DNA of 64,000 nt from VRUE01 sp963729995 (GCA_963729995.1 CAVSPF010000003.1:744001-808000); one strand, 5' to 3'; positions 47,973 to 57,253 are shown, numbered from the stretch's first letter. Notes: a model not told the origin generated them from the letters alone. Numbers and translations: made by a program.

Positions 47973-49247
47973 GTGACGCGGCGCCTCAGCGTTCTGTTCG
48001 TTCAGACCGACTGCGGCGGCGGCGTGGGGCCGGCGATAGCAATTGTGCACCGGCTGCGGGAACAGGGCCACGCGGTGAGGTTTCTCGCTGCGCGCTCACT
48101 GGAGAGCCAACTGAGGCGAGAAGGCTTCGCCTATGGGGCATTCCAGCTGGCGCCCGACTTCGGATCGGCCCGGCCAGAGACCGACCAGCTGCGTGACTGG
48201 GAGGCACGCACGCCGATCGGCGCCGTGCACGCGCTCCTCAACGTCATGTGCGGTCCGGCGGCTGCTCACGCAGCCGATGTGGTCGCCAACCTCGAAGCCA
48301 CGCCCACCGACGTGGTCGCCTGCGACTTCATGCTGCTCGGTGCTTTCGTGGGCGCCGAGGCATGCCGCATTCCAAGCGTTGGGCTGGTCCACACCGTGGC
48401 GGTCCTGCCGCTTGCTGGGCTGCCGCCGATCCCCTTCGGCCTGCGGCCGTCGCACGGCTCAGCCGGGCGCTGGCGGGACAGGTTCCTACGACGCGCGCGG
48501 AACTGGGTCCTGCGCCGCTGGCTTCGCGCCCTGAACGAGGCGCGCGCCCGCTACCAGCTCGCCCCCCTCTCGACTGTCTATGAGCAGTGGTTTCGCGCGC
48601 AGCGGCTGCTGATCCTGTCGAGTCCCACCTTCGACTTCCCCGCGAGCCATCTCCCCGAGAACGTCCGCTACGTCGGGCCCGCCCTCTGGGAAGCCCCCGC
48701 CGCTGTCCCGCCGGACCTGCCCGAGCCCACGCAGGCCCCGCTCGTCCTGGCCTCGCTCAGCACCACATACCAGGCCGAAGGGGGCTATCTCCGAGTGCTG
48801 ATCGAGGCGCTCGGCAGCCTGCCGATCGACGCTGTCGTAACGACAGGAGCCGGATATGACGCTGCCGACTTCGCTCCCCTGCCGGACAACGTCGTCGTCC
48901 GCCCTTACGTTCCGCATGGCCCGCTGCTCGATCGCGCGGCGCTCATGGTCACGCACGGCGGTCACGGCAGCGTCATATCGGCACTCGCCCACGGCGTGCC
49001 GCTCGTTTGCGTGCCGTTCGCTCGCGACCAGCGCGACATCGCGCTCCGCGCGGTGGCCGCCGGTGCCGCGGTCAAGCTGCGACCGAGCGGCTTGACCGCG
49101 CGGAAGCTCTCGCGGGCAGTAGAAGGGGTCCTCGAGCGGCCGAGCTACCGGGAAGCAGCCCGAAGGATGCAGGCAAGCCTTGCCACCGAGGACGGCGCCG
49201 GCCAGGCGGCGACCGAAATCACGGAGATGGCGCTGCGTAGTGCGTGA
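47973..49247 (+). CDS. family 1-like glycosyltransferase
   Basis: The 424-residue product has a GT-B fold pattern: an N-terminal domain starting LSVLFVQTDCGGGVGPAIAIVHRLREQGHAVRFLA and a C-terminal donor domain with PLVLASLSTTYQAEGGYLRVLIEAL, VVRPYVPHGPLLDRAALMVTHGGHGSVISALAHGVPLVCVPFARDQ (landmarks). The HGG-x-GS and ARDQ parts match UDP-sugar-binding macrolide-type enzymes. The GTG at 47973 is 5 bases after the PadR stop, so the gene may be regulated by PadR. The acceptor is unknown. Confidence 0.85.
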   Translation: MTRRLSVLFVQTDCGGGVGPAIAIVHRLREQGHAVRFLAARSLESQLRREGFAYGAFQLAPDFGSARPETDQLRDWEARTPIGAVHALLNVMCGPAAAHAADVVANLEATPTDVVACDFMLLGAFVGAEACRIPSVGLVHTVAVLPLAGLPPIPFGLRPSHGSAGRWRDRFLRRARNWVLRRWLRALNEARARYQLAPLSTVYEQWFRAQRLLILSSPTFDFPASHLPENVRYVGPALWEAPAAVPPDLPEPTQAPLVLASLSTTYQAEGGYLRVLIEALGSLPIDAVVTTGAGYDAADFAPLPDNVVVRPYVPHGPLLDRAALMVTHGGHGSVISALAHGVPLVCVPFARDQRDIALRAVAAGAAVKLRPSGLTARKLSRAVEGVLERPSYREAARRMQASLATEDGAGQAATEITEMALRSA

Positions 49248-49283
49248 GCGCGACCTGGCCAGGTTTCTGAGACCCTCTGGAGT

Positions 49284-50009
49284 GTGGCGACGGTCCCGTC
49301 CCCGCGCAAGCAGCACGCGCTCCACCTGTTCGAGGAGCTGCCGGCGCGCTATGACGAGCTGGGGGCGGCGCTGAGCCTCTTCCAGGACCCGCGCTGGCGG
49401 CGCGCGATGGTAACTGGGGTTGCGGCGGAGCCCGGCGAGCGGGTGCTGGACGTCGCCACCGGGACCGGCCTCGTTGCCCAGGCGCTGGTCAAGCGCTACC
49501 GCTGCCGGGTGGTCGGGCTGGATCAGAGCCCCCCGATGCTGGCCCGCGCCCGCGACAAGCTCGCGGTCGACCCAGCGCTGGCCGATCGGGTCGAGCTGAT
49601 CGAGGCGGAGGCGGAGTCGTTGCCGTTCGCCGACGGCGAGTTCGACCATCTCACCTTCACCTACCTGCTGCGGTACGTCGACGACCCGGCTGCGACGCTG
49701 CGCGAGCTGGCCCGGGTGGTGCGGCCGGGAGGACGGCTCGCCTGCCTGGAGTTCTGCGTGCCGCGCGGGTTCTGGCTATGGCCCTGGCGGCTCTACACCC
49801 GGGTTGGGCTGCCGGCGCTCGGCCGGCTCGTCTCGCGGCAGTGGTTCGAGGTTGGGCGCTTCCTGGGTCCCAGCATCGAGGGCTTCTACCGGAGCTATCC
49901 ACTGGAGCGCCAGCTGGAGATGTGGGAGGAGGCTGGGATCGGCGCCGTCACGGCGCGACGCATGAGCCTCGGCGGCGGCGTCGTGATCTGGGGCACGGTT
50001 GGTGCCTGA
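49284..50009 (+). CDS. UbiE/MenG-like SAM-dependent methyltransferase
   Basis: The 241-residue product has motif I VLDVATGTGLVAQALVKR, VVGLDQSPPMLARARDKL, VELIEAEAESLPFADGEFDHLTFTYLLRYVDDP and ARVVRPGGRLACLEF. The last of these fits the ubiquinone/menaquinone methyltransferase family. LLRYVDDPAATLREL is close to MenG. Whether it truly acts on demethylmenaquinone is uncertain. It overlaps the membrane-protein gene that follows. Confidence 0.8.
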   Translation: MATVPSPRKQHALHLFEELPARYDELGAALSLFQDPRWRRAMVTGVAAEPGERVLDVATGTGLVAQALVKRYRCRVVGLDQSPPMLARARDKLAVDPALADRVELIEAEAESLPFADGEFDHLTFTYLLRYVDDPAATLRELARVVRPGGRLACLEFCVPRGFWLWPWRLYTRVGLPALGRLVSRQWFEVGRFLGPSIEGFYRSYPLERQLEMWEEAGIGAVTARRMSLGGGVVIWGTVGA

Positions 50010-50748
50010 GGCCGAGCAGCGCCCCGCCTTCTACGCGCTGCGGCCGGGCGGCTGGCGCGACCTCGTCACCCTCCTGCACCCTCCCTACACCCTGTGGCAC
50101 ATCAGCTACGTGGCGATCGGGGCTGCTGCTGCGCCACAGGTCCACGCCGGTCGCCTCGGGGCCGCGCTCGCGGCCTTCTTCCTGGCCGTGGGGATTGGCG
50201 CCCATTCCCTCGACGAGCTGCACGGGCGCCCGCTCGGCACCAGCCTCTCGCGGCGGGCTCTACTGGCTCTCGCCGCCGGGGGCCTGGCAGGCGCACTGGC
50301 GATCGGCGTCGTCGGGACGATCGTCGTCTCCGCGACGCTGGCGCCCCTGGTGGTTGCCGGCGGCTTCATGGTCCTCGCCTACAACCTGGAGCTGTTCGGC
50401 GGACGCTTCCACACCGACTTCTGGTTCGCCGCCGCCTGGGGCGCCTTCCCAGCGCTGACCGGCTGGTGGTCCAACGCTCTTGCGGTGCACTCGGCCGGGC
50501 AGGCGATCGCTGCGGCCGCAGCGATCCTCGGCTGCTTCTGGCTGAGCGCCGCCCAGCGACGGCTCTCGACGCCGGTGCGGGAGCTGCGGCGCCGGACCAG
50601 GGCGGTGAGCGGAGAGCAGCGGCTCGCGGACGGGACAACTCGGCAGCTCGACCGGGCCGGACTGGCGGCGCCGCTCGACGGCGCGCTGCGGGCCCTCTCG
50701 GTGGCGGTGCCGCTGCTGGCGATCGCCGCGGTTGCGTTGCGGATATAG
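50002..50748 (+). CDS. multi-pass membrane protein of unknown function
   Basis: The 248-residue product begins with FYALRPGGWRDLVTLLHPPYTLWHISYVAIGAA and has five to six hydrophobic segments with Gly/Ala-rich helices, plus a basic tail (RRLSTPVRELRRRTRAV) near the end. Its N-terminus with HPPYTLWHISY and the HSLDELHGRPLGT loop recurs in uncharacterised actinobacterial proteins and faintly resembles prenyltransferase-like folds. It overlaps the methyltransferase gene, hinting at a joint role in a lipid-soluble product. Confidence 0.65.
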   Translation: MPEAEQRPAFYALRPGGWRDLVTLLHPPYTLWHISYVAIGAAAAPQVHAGRLGAALAAFFLAVGIGAHSLDELHGRPLGTSLSRRALLALAAGGLAGALAIGVVGTIVVSATLAPLVVAGGFMVLAYNLELFGGRFHTDFWFAAAWGAFPALTGWWSNALAVHSAGQAIAAAAAILGCFWLSAAQRRLSTPVRELRRRTRAVSGEQRLADGTTRQLDRAGLAAPLDGALRALSVAVPLLAIAAVALRI

Positions 50749-50800
50749 GCCTTCGGGCTCACTGCGGCCCCGTCGCCCGCGCGAGAGGCCGACAACGGAA

Positions 50801-50822
50801 AAGGGCCCCGGGAGGGGCCCTT
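50801..50822. terminator. hairpin terminator
   Basis: AAGGGCCCC-GGGA-GGGGCCCTT is a perfect 9-bp stem with a GGGA loop, 53 bases after the membrane-protein gene. Only a short T/A stretch follows, so it could work in both directions or form a simple end structure. Confidence 0.6.
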
Positions 50823-51063
50823 AGCTTCCGAAGGACGTGCCACCAGATAGATCAGGCTCTGGCTCGTCGGTCCTTAAGCTTCGAAGTTGTCTGCTGCGCC
50901 GCGGCTTGTATAGAGAAACACTGCGTTCGCCGGAAAGTTGCACTTGTTGCATCGGCTCTTGCAGGCGCTGACTTGAATCGCCGGCAGGAGCTTGGCTGTT
51001 CCTCGATGGCGCTATCGGTGGGGCGAGGCCTACGGCACGCCCGCTGCTAGATTCAGATGTCCC

Positions 51064-51136
51064 GGGCGCATAGCTCAGTTGGGAGAGCGCCGCCTCGACA
51101 AGGCGGAGGTCGCTGGTTCGAGCCCAGCTGTGCCCA
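51064..51136 (+). tRNA. tRNA-Val (GAC)
   Basis: The cloverleaf has acceptor GGGCGCA/TGTGCCC, D-arm AGCTCAGTTGGGAGAGC, anticodon arm CCGCC-TCGACAA-GGCGG with anticodon GAC, and T-arm GCTGG-TTCGAGC-CCAGC. CCA is not encoded as part of the gene. It completes the Gly-Cys-Val set seen in this window. Confidence 0.95.
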
Positions 51137-51197
51137 TCTCGGAGACCCGGCGTTTCCGGTGGCCCCGTCCCGTGAGGTGCTCTAGGCTCGCCGCCTT

Positions 51198-53066
51198 GTG
51201 ACCGGGACCTACGCAGCCGTGCTGGCGGTGGGCGGCGCTTCGCTGGCGATCGGGCAGGCGGCGCTCGTGCTCTGCGGGACGCGGCGGTGGTCCTGGCTTG
51301 CGCCGGCCGTTGGACTGGCGCTGCTGTCAGCGATCTGTTGGGGGACGGTGCGGCTGCCGGGGGACGGGGCAGTTTCGGCTGTCGTCGTCCTGGCTCTGAC
51401 GGTCATGGCGGTGCTCTTCCTGCGCGGGCGAGTCGCGGGAGGAGGGGAGGCGCTGCGGGTTGGAGTCCCCGTCGGCGTGGCGGCCCTTGCAGCCGCGTCG
51501 CTGCCCTTCCTCGTCGAAGGCCATTTCGGCATCCTCGGCACTGGCTTCAACCCGGACATGTCGCAGCATCTGCTGGCCACGGAAAGGCTCGCGCATGGAG
51601 CCGGCTCGCAGCTGCTGCACCAGGGCTACCCGCTCGGGCCACACGCGATCGTCGTCGCGCTGGGAGGGGGCCTTGGGATTGCCCCGGTCCAGGGCTTCAG
51701 CGGCCTCGCCGTCGCCGTCGCCGTCCTCGCCGTGCTCACCGCCCTCACGGTCTTCGCGGGCCTGCCGTCGCTGTGGCGCACGGCGGCCGCCCTACTCGTC
51801 GCCTTTCCGTATCTGGTCGCCTCCTACTTCGCCCAGGGCGCCTTCAAGGAGACGATGCAGGCACTCCTAGTCCTCGCCTTCGCCCTTTCCCTGCGAGAGG
51901 CCTCGCGCAACTCCGTCTGGCGCCCGCTGCCCCTCCGCTTCGTCCCTGCGGCGCTGATCGCAATCGGATCGGTCTACGTCTACAGCTTCCCCGGCCTCGT
52001 CTGGCTTGTGGTTACGGCAGCGCTCTGGGTTGCGCTCGAATACGCCTCGGGCAAATACGCAGCTCCTGCGGGTGGCGCGGCAGGGGGGGCCATCCCCGAG
52101 GAAGCTTCAGCTACCGCAGGGGGTGGTGGGTCCCCTGCGGCGACAGGACCCGCGGGCCTGGCCGCAATGTCCCTTGCCGTGATCGTCTTTGCGGTCGGCG
52201 CCCTGCCGGAGCTGGGGCGGATGATCGACTTCCGCGGCTTCGAGACCTTCGCACCCCACGGCACTGGCCTCGGCAACCTGTTCGGACAGATCTCACCCTT
52301 CGAGGCACTTGGGATCTGGCCTTCGGGCGACTTCCGCATCGCGCCCGGTGACGGCGCGATGCCGGCCCTTGGCTACTACCTGGGCGCCGCCTTCGCGACC
52401 GCGCTGCTCCTGCGCGGGCTCATTTGGTGCTGGCGTCGTCGGGAGACCGCGGTCATCGGCGGGTTTCTTGCCGCCACCGCCGTCTACGTTGCCGCCCGCG
52501 TGGGCGGAACTCCCTACACGGCCGCCAAGGCGATCGAGGCCGCAGCGCCACTCGCCACCCTGGTCATCCTGCTGCCGCTGCTCGATTTGCGATTCGCCAG
52601 GAAGCCAGGGCGGCTCCGCGGGGTCGCCTCGGCGGGCCTTGCCGCGGCGATCTACGCCCTCGCCGCGGGCGGCTGCTCGCTGCTCGCCCTGGCCAACGCA
52701 CCAGTCGGGCCGACGTCCTATTCGCCTGCGCTGACTGAAGTGCGACCGCTGCTCGCCTCCGGCTCGACGCTCGTGCTGGCCTCCCAGCGGCTGCTGGACG
52801 ACGAACATGGCGCTCGCTACATCGCTTGGGAGCTGCGCGGCGGCCGCGTCTGCATCGAGGCTGCGGAGCGCGCGGGCACCGTGCTGCCCCCTGGTGTGCG
52901 CTTCGTGATCGCGGAAGGCTCGTCCGAGCGCTCGCCGTTTCCCAACCTGCGCCGGCGCCGCCTCGCCTCTCCATACCTGCTCTGGGAACGAGCCGGCCCG
53001 GTCCGCGGCCACAGCCCCTGCCCCCTGATCGCCATACGCCAGGCGCGCCAGGGCCCGGCCCGGTGA
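51198..53066 (+). CDS. large multi-pass membrane protein, glycosyltransferase-like
   Basis: The 622-residue product has about twelve membrane segments. The loop HFGILGTGFNPDMSQHLLATERLAHG after the fourth segment contains the DMSQH acidic motif expected for the catalytic loop of GT-C type (GT39-like) glycosyltransferases. GGPYTAAKAIEAAAPL-like GGTPYTAAKAIEAA near residue 435 is another recurring phrase. It has a C-terminal external domain of about 100 residues. Substrate unknown. The start GTG at 51198 follows TAGGCT by 9 nt. Confidence 0.6.
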   Translation: MTGTYAAVLAVGGASLAIGQAALVLCGTRRWSWLAPAVGLALLSAICWGTVRLPGDGAVSAVVVLALTVMAVLFLRGRVAGGGEALRVGVPVGVAALAAASLPFLVEGHFGILGTGFNPDMSQHLLATERLAHGAGSQLLHQGYPLGPHAIVVALGGGLGIAPVQGFSGLAVAVAVLAVLTALTVFAGLPSLWRTAAALLVAFPYLVASYFAQGAFKETMQALLVLAFALSLREASRNSVWRPLPLRFVPAALIAIGSVYVYSFPGLVWLVVTAALWVALEYASGKYAAPAGGAAGGAIPEEASATAGGGGSPAATGPAGLAAMSLAVIVFAVGALPELGRMIDFRGFETFAPHGTGLGNLFGQISPFEALGIWPSGDFRIAPGDGAMPALGYYLGAAFATALLLRGLIWCWRRRETAVIGGFLAATAVYVAARVGGTPYTAAKAIEAAAPLATLVILLPLLDLRFARKPGRLRGVASAGLAAAIYALAAGGCSLLALANAPVGPTSYSPALTEVRPLLASGSTLVLASQRLLDDEHGARYIAWELRGGRVCIEAAERAGTVLPPGVRFVIAEGSSERSPFPNLRRRRLASPYLLWERAGPVRGHSPCPLIAIRQARQGPAR

Positions 53067-53071
53067 CCGAC

Positions 53072-53108
53072 TTCGCGTTTTGTCTCGCTATGCGCGACAA
53101 AGCGCGAA
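53072..53108. promoter_or_regulatory. long imperfect inverted repeat upstream of thrS
   Basis: TTCGCGTTTTGTC (53072-53084) pairs with GACAAAGCGCGAA (53096-53108) with one mismatch, and the arms can be extended inward through CGC/GCG. It lies 42 bases before the thrS start and just after the membrane-protein stop. It could be an operator or an RNA hairpin; it lacks a T-run. Confidence 0.5.
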
Positions 53109-53150
53109 CTCACTTCTGCGACAACGGACGCCCCGGGCGCCGCGGGTAGC

Positions 53151-55091
53151 ATGGGCCGCATCGAGGCGACGACGAAAATCACCGTGACACTGCCCGATGG
53201 CAAGCCGCTGGGGCTGCCCGACGGCGCCACCGGGGCCGACGCCGCCGCAGCTATCGGGCCCGGCCTGGCGAAGGCCGCACTGGCGATCCGCGTCGACGGT
53301 GAGCTGCGCGACCTCGGTGCGTCCCTGCCCGACGGTGCCGAGATCGCGATCCTCACCGACCGCGACCCCGAGGCGCTGGCGCTGATCCGCCATGACGCCG
53401 CCCACGTGATGGCCGAGGCTGTGACGGAGCTGTATCCGGGTACGAAGGTGACGATCGGCCCGCCGATCGAGCAGGGCTTCTACTACGACTTCGAGTTCCC
53501 GCCCGACGTCAAGGTCACAGAGGCCGACCTGGAGCGGATCGAGGCGAAGGTGCGCGAGCACATCGACGCCGATGAGCCCTTCGAGCGCCGCGACCTGCCG
53601 GCCGCGGACGCGGTCGAGGTCTTTCGCGCCCAGGGTCAGGACTACAAGGTCGAGCTGATCGAGGACCTCGTGCGCGACGAAGGCGTCGAGACCGTCTCGC
53701 TCTACCGCAACGGCCCCTTCGAGGACCTCTGCCGCGGCCCGCATGCTCCCGCGACCGGGCGGATCAAGGCGATCAAGCTCGAATCGGTTGCCGGCGCCTA
53801 CTGGCGGGGCGACGAGACCCGGCAGATGCTGACCCGGATCTACGGCACCGCCTTCTTCTCGAAGAAGGAGCTCGACGCCCACCTGGAGCGGATAGAGCAG
53901 GCGAGGGCCCGGGACCACCGCCGCCTCGGTCCCCAGCTTGGCCTTTTCATGCTGCGTGAGGAGGCGCCCGGGATGCCCTTCTGGCTCTCCAACGGGACAA
54001 CGCTGCTGCGGCTGATCGAGGCCAAGGTGCAGGCACAGCTGCACAAGCGGGGCTACGAGGAGATCAAGACGCCGCACGTCATGGACGTCGACCTCTGGCA
54101 CCGCTCCGGCCACTGGGACAACTACCGCGAGAACATGTACTTCACGAAATCGGGTGAGCGGGAGTATGCGATTCGGCCGATGAACTGCCCCGGCGCCTGC
54201 CTGGTCTTCGGCTCGGAGCGTCATTCCTACCGAGAGCTGCCACTGCGGCTCGCCGAGTTCGGCCAGGTCTCCCGGGCGGAGCGGGAGGGCGTCCTGCATG
54301 GGCTGCTGCGTGTGCGCGCCTTCACGCAGGACGATGCCCACATCTACTGCACGCCGGAGCAGATCGTCAACGAGGTCACCGATATCTGCGTTGCGATCGA
54401 CGAGCTGTATGAGCGCTTTGGCTTCGACGACGTTCGGGTCGAGCTGTCGACGCGCCCCGATAAGTCGATCGGGACCGACGAGCAGTGGGAGCAGGGAGAA
54501 GACGCGCTGCGAAAGGCTCTGGAGAGCCAGGGGCGCGAGTACAAGCTCAATCCCGGCGATGGTGCCTTCTACGGCCCGAAGATCGACTTCCACGTCACCG
54601 ATGCGCTTGGCCGCTCATGGCAATGCGGCACTTGCCAGGTCGACTTCTTCATGCCCGAACGGTTCGAGCTCACCTATACGGACGCCGACGACGCGCAGCG
54701 CCGCCCCGTGATGATCCACCGCGCGCTGCTCGGCTCGATGGAGCGCTTCGCTGGGATCCTGATCGAGCACCACGCCGGTCGCTTCCCGGTTTGGCTGGCC
54801 CCGGTGCAGGCGATTGCGCTGCCCGTCTCCGACCGCCACCGGGACTACGCCAGCCGCGTCGTCGCCGAGCTGCGCGAGGCCGGCGTGCGGGTCTCGCTCG
54901 ACGAGCGGTCCGAGTCGGTCGGCAAGAAGATCCGTGACGCCGAGCTCGGCCACTACCCCTACATGCTCGTGATCGGCGATCGTGAGGAAGAGGTCGGCAC
55001 GGTCGCCGTGCGCTCCCACGAGGAGGGGGAGTTGGGGGCGATGCAGGTGGCGGAGTTCGCCTCCCGCATCCGGCGGGAAACGTCTTCTTGA
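53151..55091 (+). CDS. thrS: threonyl-tRNA synthetase
   Basis: The 646-residue protein has the N-terminal TGS domain (TVTLPDGKPLGLPDGATG) and an editing domain with HDAAHVMAEAV and FEDLCRGPHAPATGRIKAIKL. The class II core follows (motif 2 region RPMNCPGACLVFGSE...HGLLRVRAFTQDDAHIY; motif 3 IHRALLGSMERFAGILIEHHAG). The C-terminal anticodon domain (FPVWLAPVQAIALPVSDRH) ends the protein. All catalytic zinc ligands appear present (Cys in MNCPG and His residues). It charges tRNA-Thr. The gene starts the conserved thrS-infC-rpmI-rplT region. Confidence 0.97.
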   Translation: MGRIEATTKITVTLPDGKPLGLPDGATGADAAAAIGPGLAKAALAIRVDGELRDLGASLPDGAEIAILTDRDPEALALIRHDAAHVMAEAVTELYPGTKVTIGPPIEQGFYYDFEFPPDVKVTEADLERIEAKVREHIDADEPFERRDLPAADAVEVFRAQGQDYKVELIEDLVRDEGVETVSLYRNGPFEDLCRGPHAPATGRIKAIKLESVAGAYWRGDETRQMLTRIYGTAFFSKKELDAHLERIEQARARDHRRLGPQLGLFMLREEAPGMPFWLSNGTTLLRLIEAKVQAQLHKRGYEEIKTPHVMDVDLWHRSGHWDNYRENMYFTKSGEREYAIRPMNCPGACLVFGSERHSYRELPLRLAEFGQVSRAEREGVLHGLLRVRAFTQDDAHIYCTPEQIVNEVTDICVAIDELYERFGFDDVRVELSTRPDKSIGTDEQWEQGEDALRKALESQGREYKLNPGDGAFYGPKIDFHVTDALGRSWQCGTCQVDFFMPERFELTYTDADDAQRRPVMIHRALLGSMERFAGILIEHHAGRFPVWLAPVQAIALPVSDRHRDYASRVVAELREAGVRVSLDERSESVGKKIRDAELGHYPYMLVIGDREEEVGTVAVRSHEEGELGAMQVAEFASRIRRETSS

Positions 55092-55093
55092 GC

Positions 55094-55130
55094 TCTTGGC
55101 GCTCGGCGAGGCGGCCCTGCCTCTATACTG
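55094..55130 (+). promoter_or_regulatory. probable infC promoter and start of leader
   Basis: TATACT near 55122 is a good -10 hexamer in an otherwise GC-rich gap. It would give a leader of about 100 nt before the infC GTG. In other bacteria infC leaders bind L20 for feedback control, but I do not see a defined structure here. Confidence 0.45.
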
Positions 55131-55233
55131 CGCGCACTTGACTGCAGGCACGCCGAACACTCCGCGCCGCTGAGCATCCCGTGGCCGCGTTCCAATCCCT
55201 CGTCCGCTTGAAGCTCCAGCGCTCACCTCGATA

Positions 55234-55908
55234 GTGCCGGTCCCGCGAAGGTTTGATCGGCGCCCACCAGAGCGCGACACGACGAAGATCAACGAGCGGA
55301 TCCGTGCTCCGCAGGTGCGCTTGATCGGCGCCGGCGGGGAGCAGCTCGGGATCGTCGACACCCCGGAGGCGCTGAAGCGCGCCCAGGACGCCGACCTCGA
55401 TCTGGTGGAAGTCGCTCCGAACTCCAAGCCGCCGGTTACCCGCCTGCTCGATTACTCCAAGTACAAGTACGAGCAGGAGCAGAAGCAGAAGGCGGCGCGC
55501 AAGCACCAGCAGCAGGTCAACGTTCGCGAGATCAAGCTGCGGCCGAAGATCGCCAAGCACGACTACGAGACCAAGAAGGGCCACGTCGAGCGCTTCCTGC
55601 GGCAGCAGAACAAGGTGAAGATCACGATCATGTTCCGTGGCCGCGAGCAGACACATCCCGAGCGGGGGAGAGCACTGCTGCAGCGACTCTTCGAGGACCT
55701 CGACGGCCTCGCCGTGATCGAGTCCGCGCCGCTCCAGGAAGGGCGAAACATGAGCATGCTGCTCGCCCCGGGGAAAGGGATCGTCAAGCAGGACAAACCG
55801 GCTGAGGAGGCATCAGCCCCTGCGGCCGAGGACAAACCGGCTGAGGAGGCTCCGGCCCCCGCGGCCGAGGCAAAGCCGGTCGACGAGGCTGCAGGCGACG
55901 CCGCCTAG
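55234..55908 (+). CDS. infC: translation initiation factor IF-3
   Basis: The 224-residue product has the IF-3 N-domain (INERIRAPQVRLIGAGGEQLGIV, ALKRAQDADLDLVEVAPNSKPPV), the linker YEQEQKQKAARKHQQQVNVREIKLR and the C-domain (HVERFLRQQNKVKITIMFRGREQTHPERG). IF-3 binds the 30S subunit and checks initiation. The start is a GTG (E. coli infC also uses an unusual start). An extra acidic C-terminal tail of about 45 residues with repeated DKPAEEA/APAAE units is not in most IF-3 proteins. Confidence 0.95.
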   Translation: MPVPRRFDRRPPERDTTKINERIRAPQVRLIGAGGEQLGIVDTPEALKRAQDADLDLVEVAPNSKPPVTRLLDYSKYKYEQEQKQKAARKHQQQVNVREIKLRPKIAKHDYETKKGHVERFLRQQNKVKITIMFRGREQTHPERGRALLQRLFEDLDGLAVIESAPLQEGRNMSMLLAPGKGIVKQDKPAEEASAPAAEDKPAEEAPAPAAEAKPVDEAAGDAA

Positions 55909-56978
55909 AGAGCGGCGAGGACATCCGCGATCCGCTCTGCGGCGTGGCCGTCCCAGAGCGGCGGCGGATCGGGTCGTGCGGCAGGCCGTTCCGCCAGCGC
56001 CGCCGGGATTTGCCCAATCGCGGCCGGGTCCAGCCCGAGCAGGGAATTGGTCCCCGCGCGGATGGTCACCGGCCGCTCGGTGTTGTCGCGCAGCGTGAAG
56101 CAGGGGATGCCGAGGTAGGTCGTCTCCTCCTGAATCCCGCCGGAGTCGGTGAGCACGGCTCCGGCATCGGCGAGCAGCGACAGGAAGTCGATGTACCCGA
56201 GTGGCTCTGAGAGCAGCAGTCCCGGGTGATCGGAGTCGACGTGCTCCATCATCTTCCGGGTTCGCGGGTGGACCGGAAAGACGACGGGCATCCCCTGCGC
56301 GAGCGTCGCGAGCTGCCTGACGGTCTCGGGCAGCAGTGCGCCGTCGACGAGAGCCGGGCGGTGCAGGGTGACGAGCAGGAAGCCACCCGGCTCGAGCCCG
56401 AGACGACGCGCCGTTCCCGTCGCGCGGAAGCGATCCTCCAGCGCGACGAGGGTGTCGATCATCGTGTTGCCGACGAAATGCATGCGGTCATCGGGGATGC
56501 CCTCGGCGCGCAGGTTCTCAACCGCCTCGTCGCAGTGCAGGAACAGGTGCTCGGAGAGCTCGTCGGCCACGATCCGGTTTATCTCCTCCGGCATCGTGCG
56601 GTCGAAGCTGCGCAGCCCGGACTCGATGTGGGCGACCGGGATCTGCATCTTCGCCGCCGTCAGCGTCGCCGCGAGGGTGGAGTTGACGTCGCCGGGGACC
56701 ATCACGAGGTCGGGTCGCGCGTCGATCAGCACCGGCTCGAGCCGTTCCATCGTTCGCGCGGTCTGCTGCGCGTGGCTGCCGGAGCCGACCTCGAGCATGT
56801 GGTCTGGCGCGGGGACTCCCAGCTCCTCGAGGAACACCTGCGACATCATCCGGTCGTAGTGCTGGCCGGTGTGAACGATCGTGTGCTGACCCCGCGGGAG
56901 GCGGGCCCGCAGCGCCGAGATCACCGGCGCCGTCTTGACGAAATTAGGTCGTGTCCCGACCACGTAGACGATGCGCAT
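55905..56978 (-). CDS. wecB: UDP-N-acetylglucosamine 2-epimerase (non-hydrolysing)
   Basis: The 357-residue product has RIVYVVGTRPNFVKTAPVISAL, HTGQHYDRMMSQVF, PGDVNSTLAATLTAAK, HIESGLRSFDRTMPEEINR and LTDSGGIQEETTYLGIPCFTLRDNTERPVT. These are the WecB fold and the conserved UDP-binding segments. It makes UDP-ManNAc for surface polysaccharides. The ATG at 56978 gives the standard N-terminus. It is inserted on the opposite strand between infC and rpmI, which are normally adjacent, and its stop overlaps that of infC. Confidence 0.93.
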   Translation of the reverse strand: MRIVYVVGTRPNFVKTAPVISALRARLPRGQHTIVHTGQHYDRMMSQVFLEELGVPAPDHMLEVGSGSHAQQTARTMERLEPVLIDARPDLVMVPGDVNSTLAATLTAAKMQIPVAHIESGLRSFDRTMPEEINRIVADELSEHLFLHCDEAVENLRAEGIPDDRMHFVGNTMIDTLVALEDRFRATGTARRLGLEPGGFLLVTLHRPALVDGALLPETVRQLATLAQGMPVVFPVHPRTRKMMEHVDSDHPGLLLSEPLGYIDFLSLLADAGAVLTDSGGIQEETTYLGIPCFTLRDNTERPVTIRAGTNSLLGLDPAAIGQIPAALAERPAARPDPPPLWDGHAAERIADVLAAL

Positions 56979-57052
56979 CAGCGCGCCAGCGTACCTGCGC
57001 CGCACGCCGTCGGGACGGGTGCAGGCGACTGTTTGCTTCAATACCCCTCCCA

Positions 57053-57253
57053 ATGCCGAAGATGAAAACCCATTCAGGCGCCAAGAAGCGGTTCCGCAAG
57101 ACCGCGACGGGCAAGCTGCGCGGACGGCGCGCCTACTCGAGCCACATCCTCGAGAAGAAGTCACCGAAGCGCAAGCGTCAGATGGCGCGGCCGGTTGAGA
57201 TCGCTCCCGCCGACAGCAAGCGGGTGCGCACGCTGCTGGGGGGTGCGAAGTGA
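57053..57253 (+). CDS. rpmI: 50S ribosomal protein L35
   Basis: The 66-residue basic protein begins PKMKTHSGAKKRFRKTATGKLRGRRAYSSHIL and continues KKSPKRKRQM, the L35 family pattern. The ATG at 57053 gives the normal length. Its stop overlaps the rplT GTG by 4 nt. Confidence 0.97.
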   Translation: MPKMKTHSGAKKRFRKTATGKLRGRRAYSSHILEKKSPKRKRQMARPVEIAPADSKRVRTLLGGAK

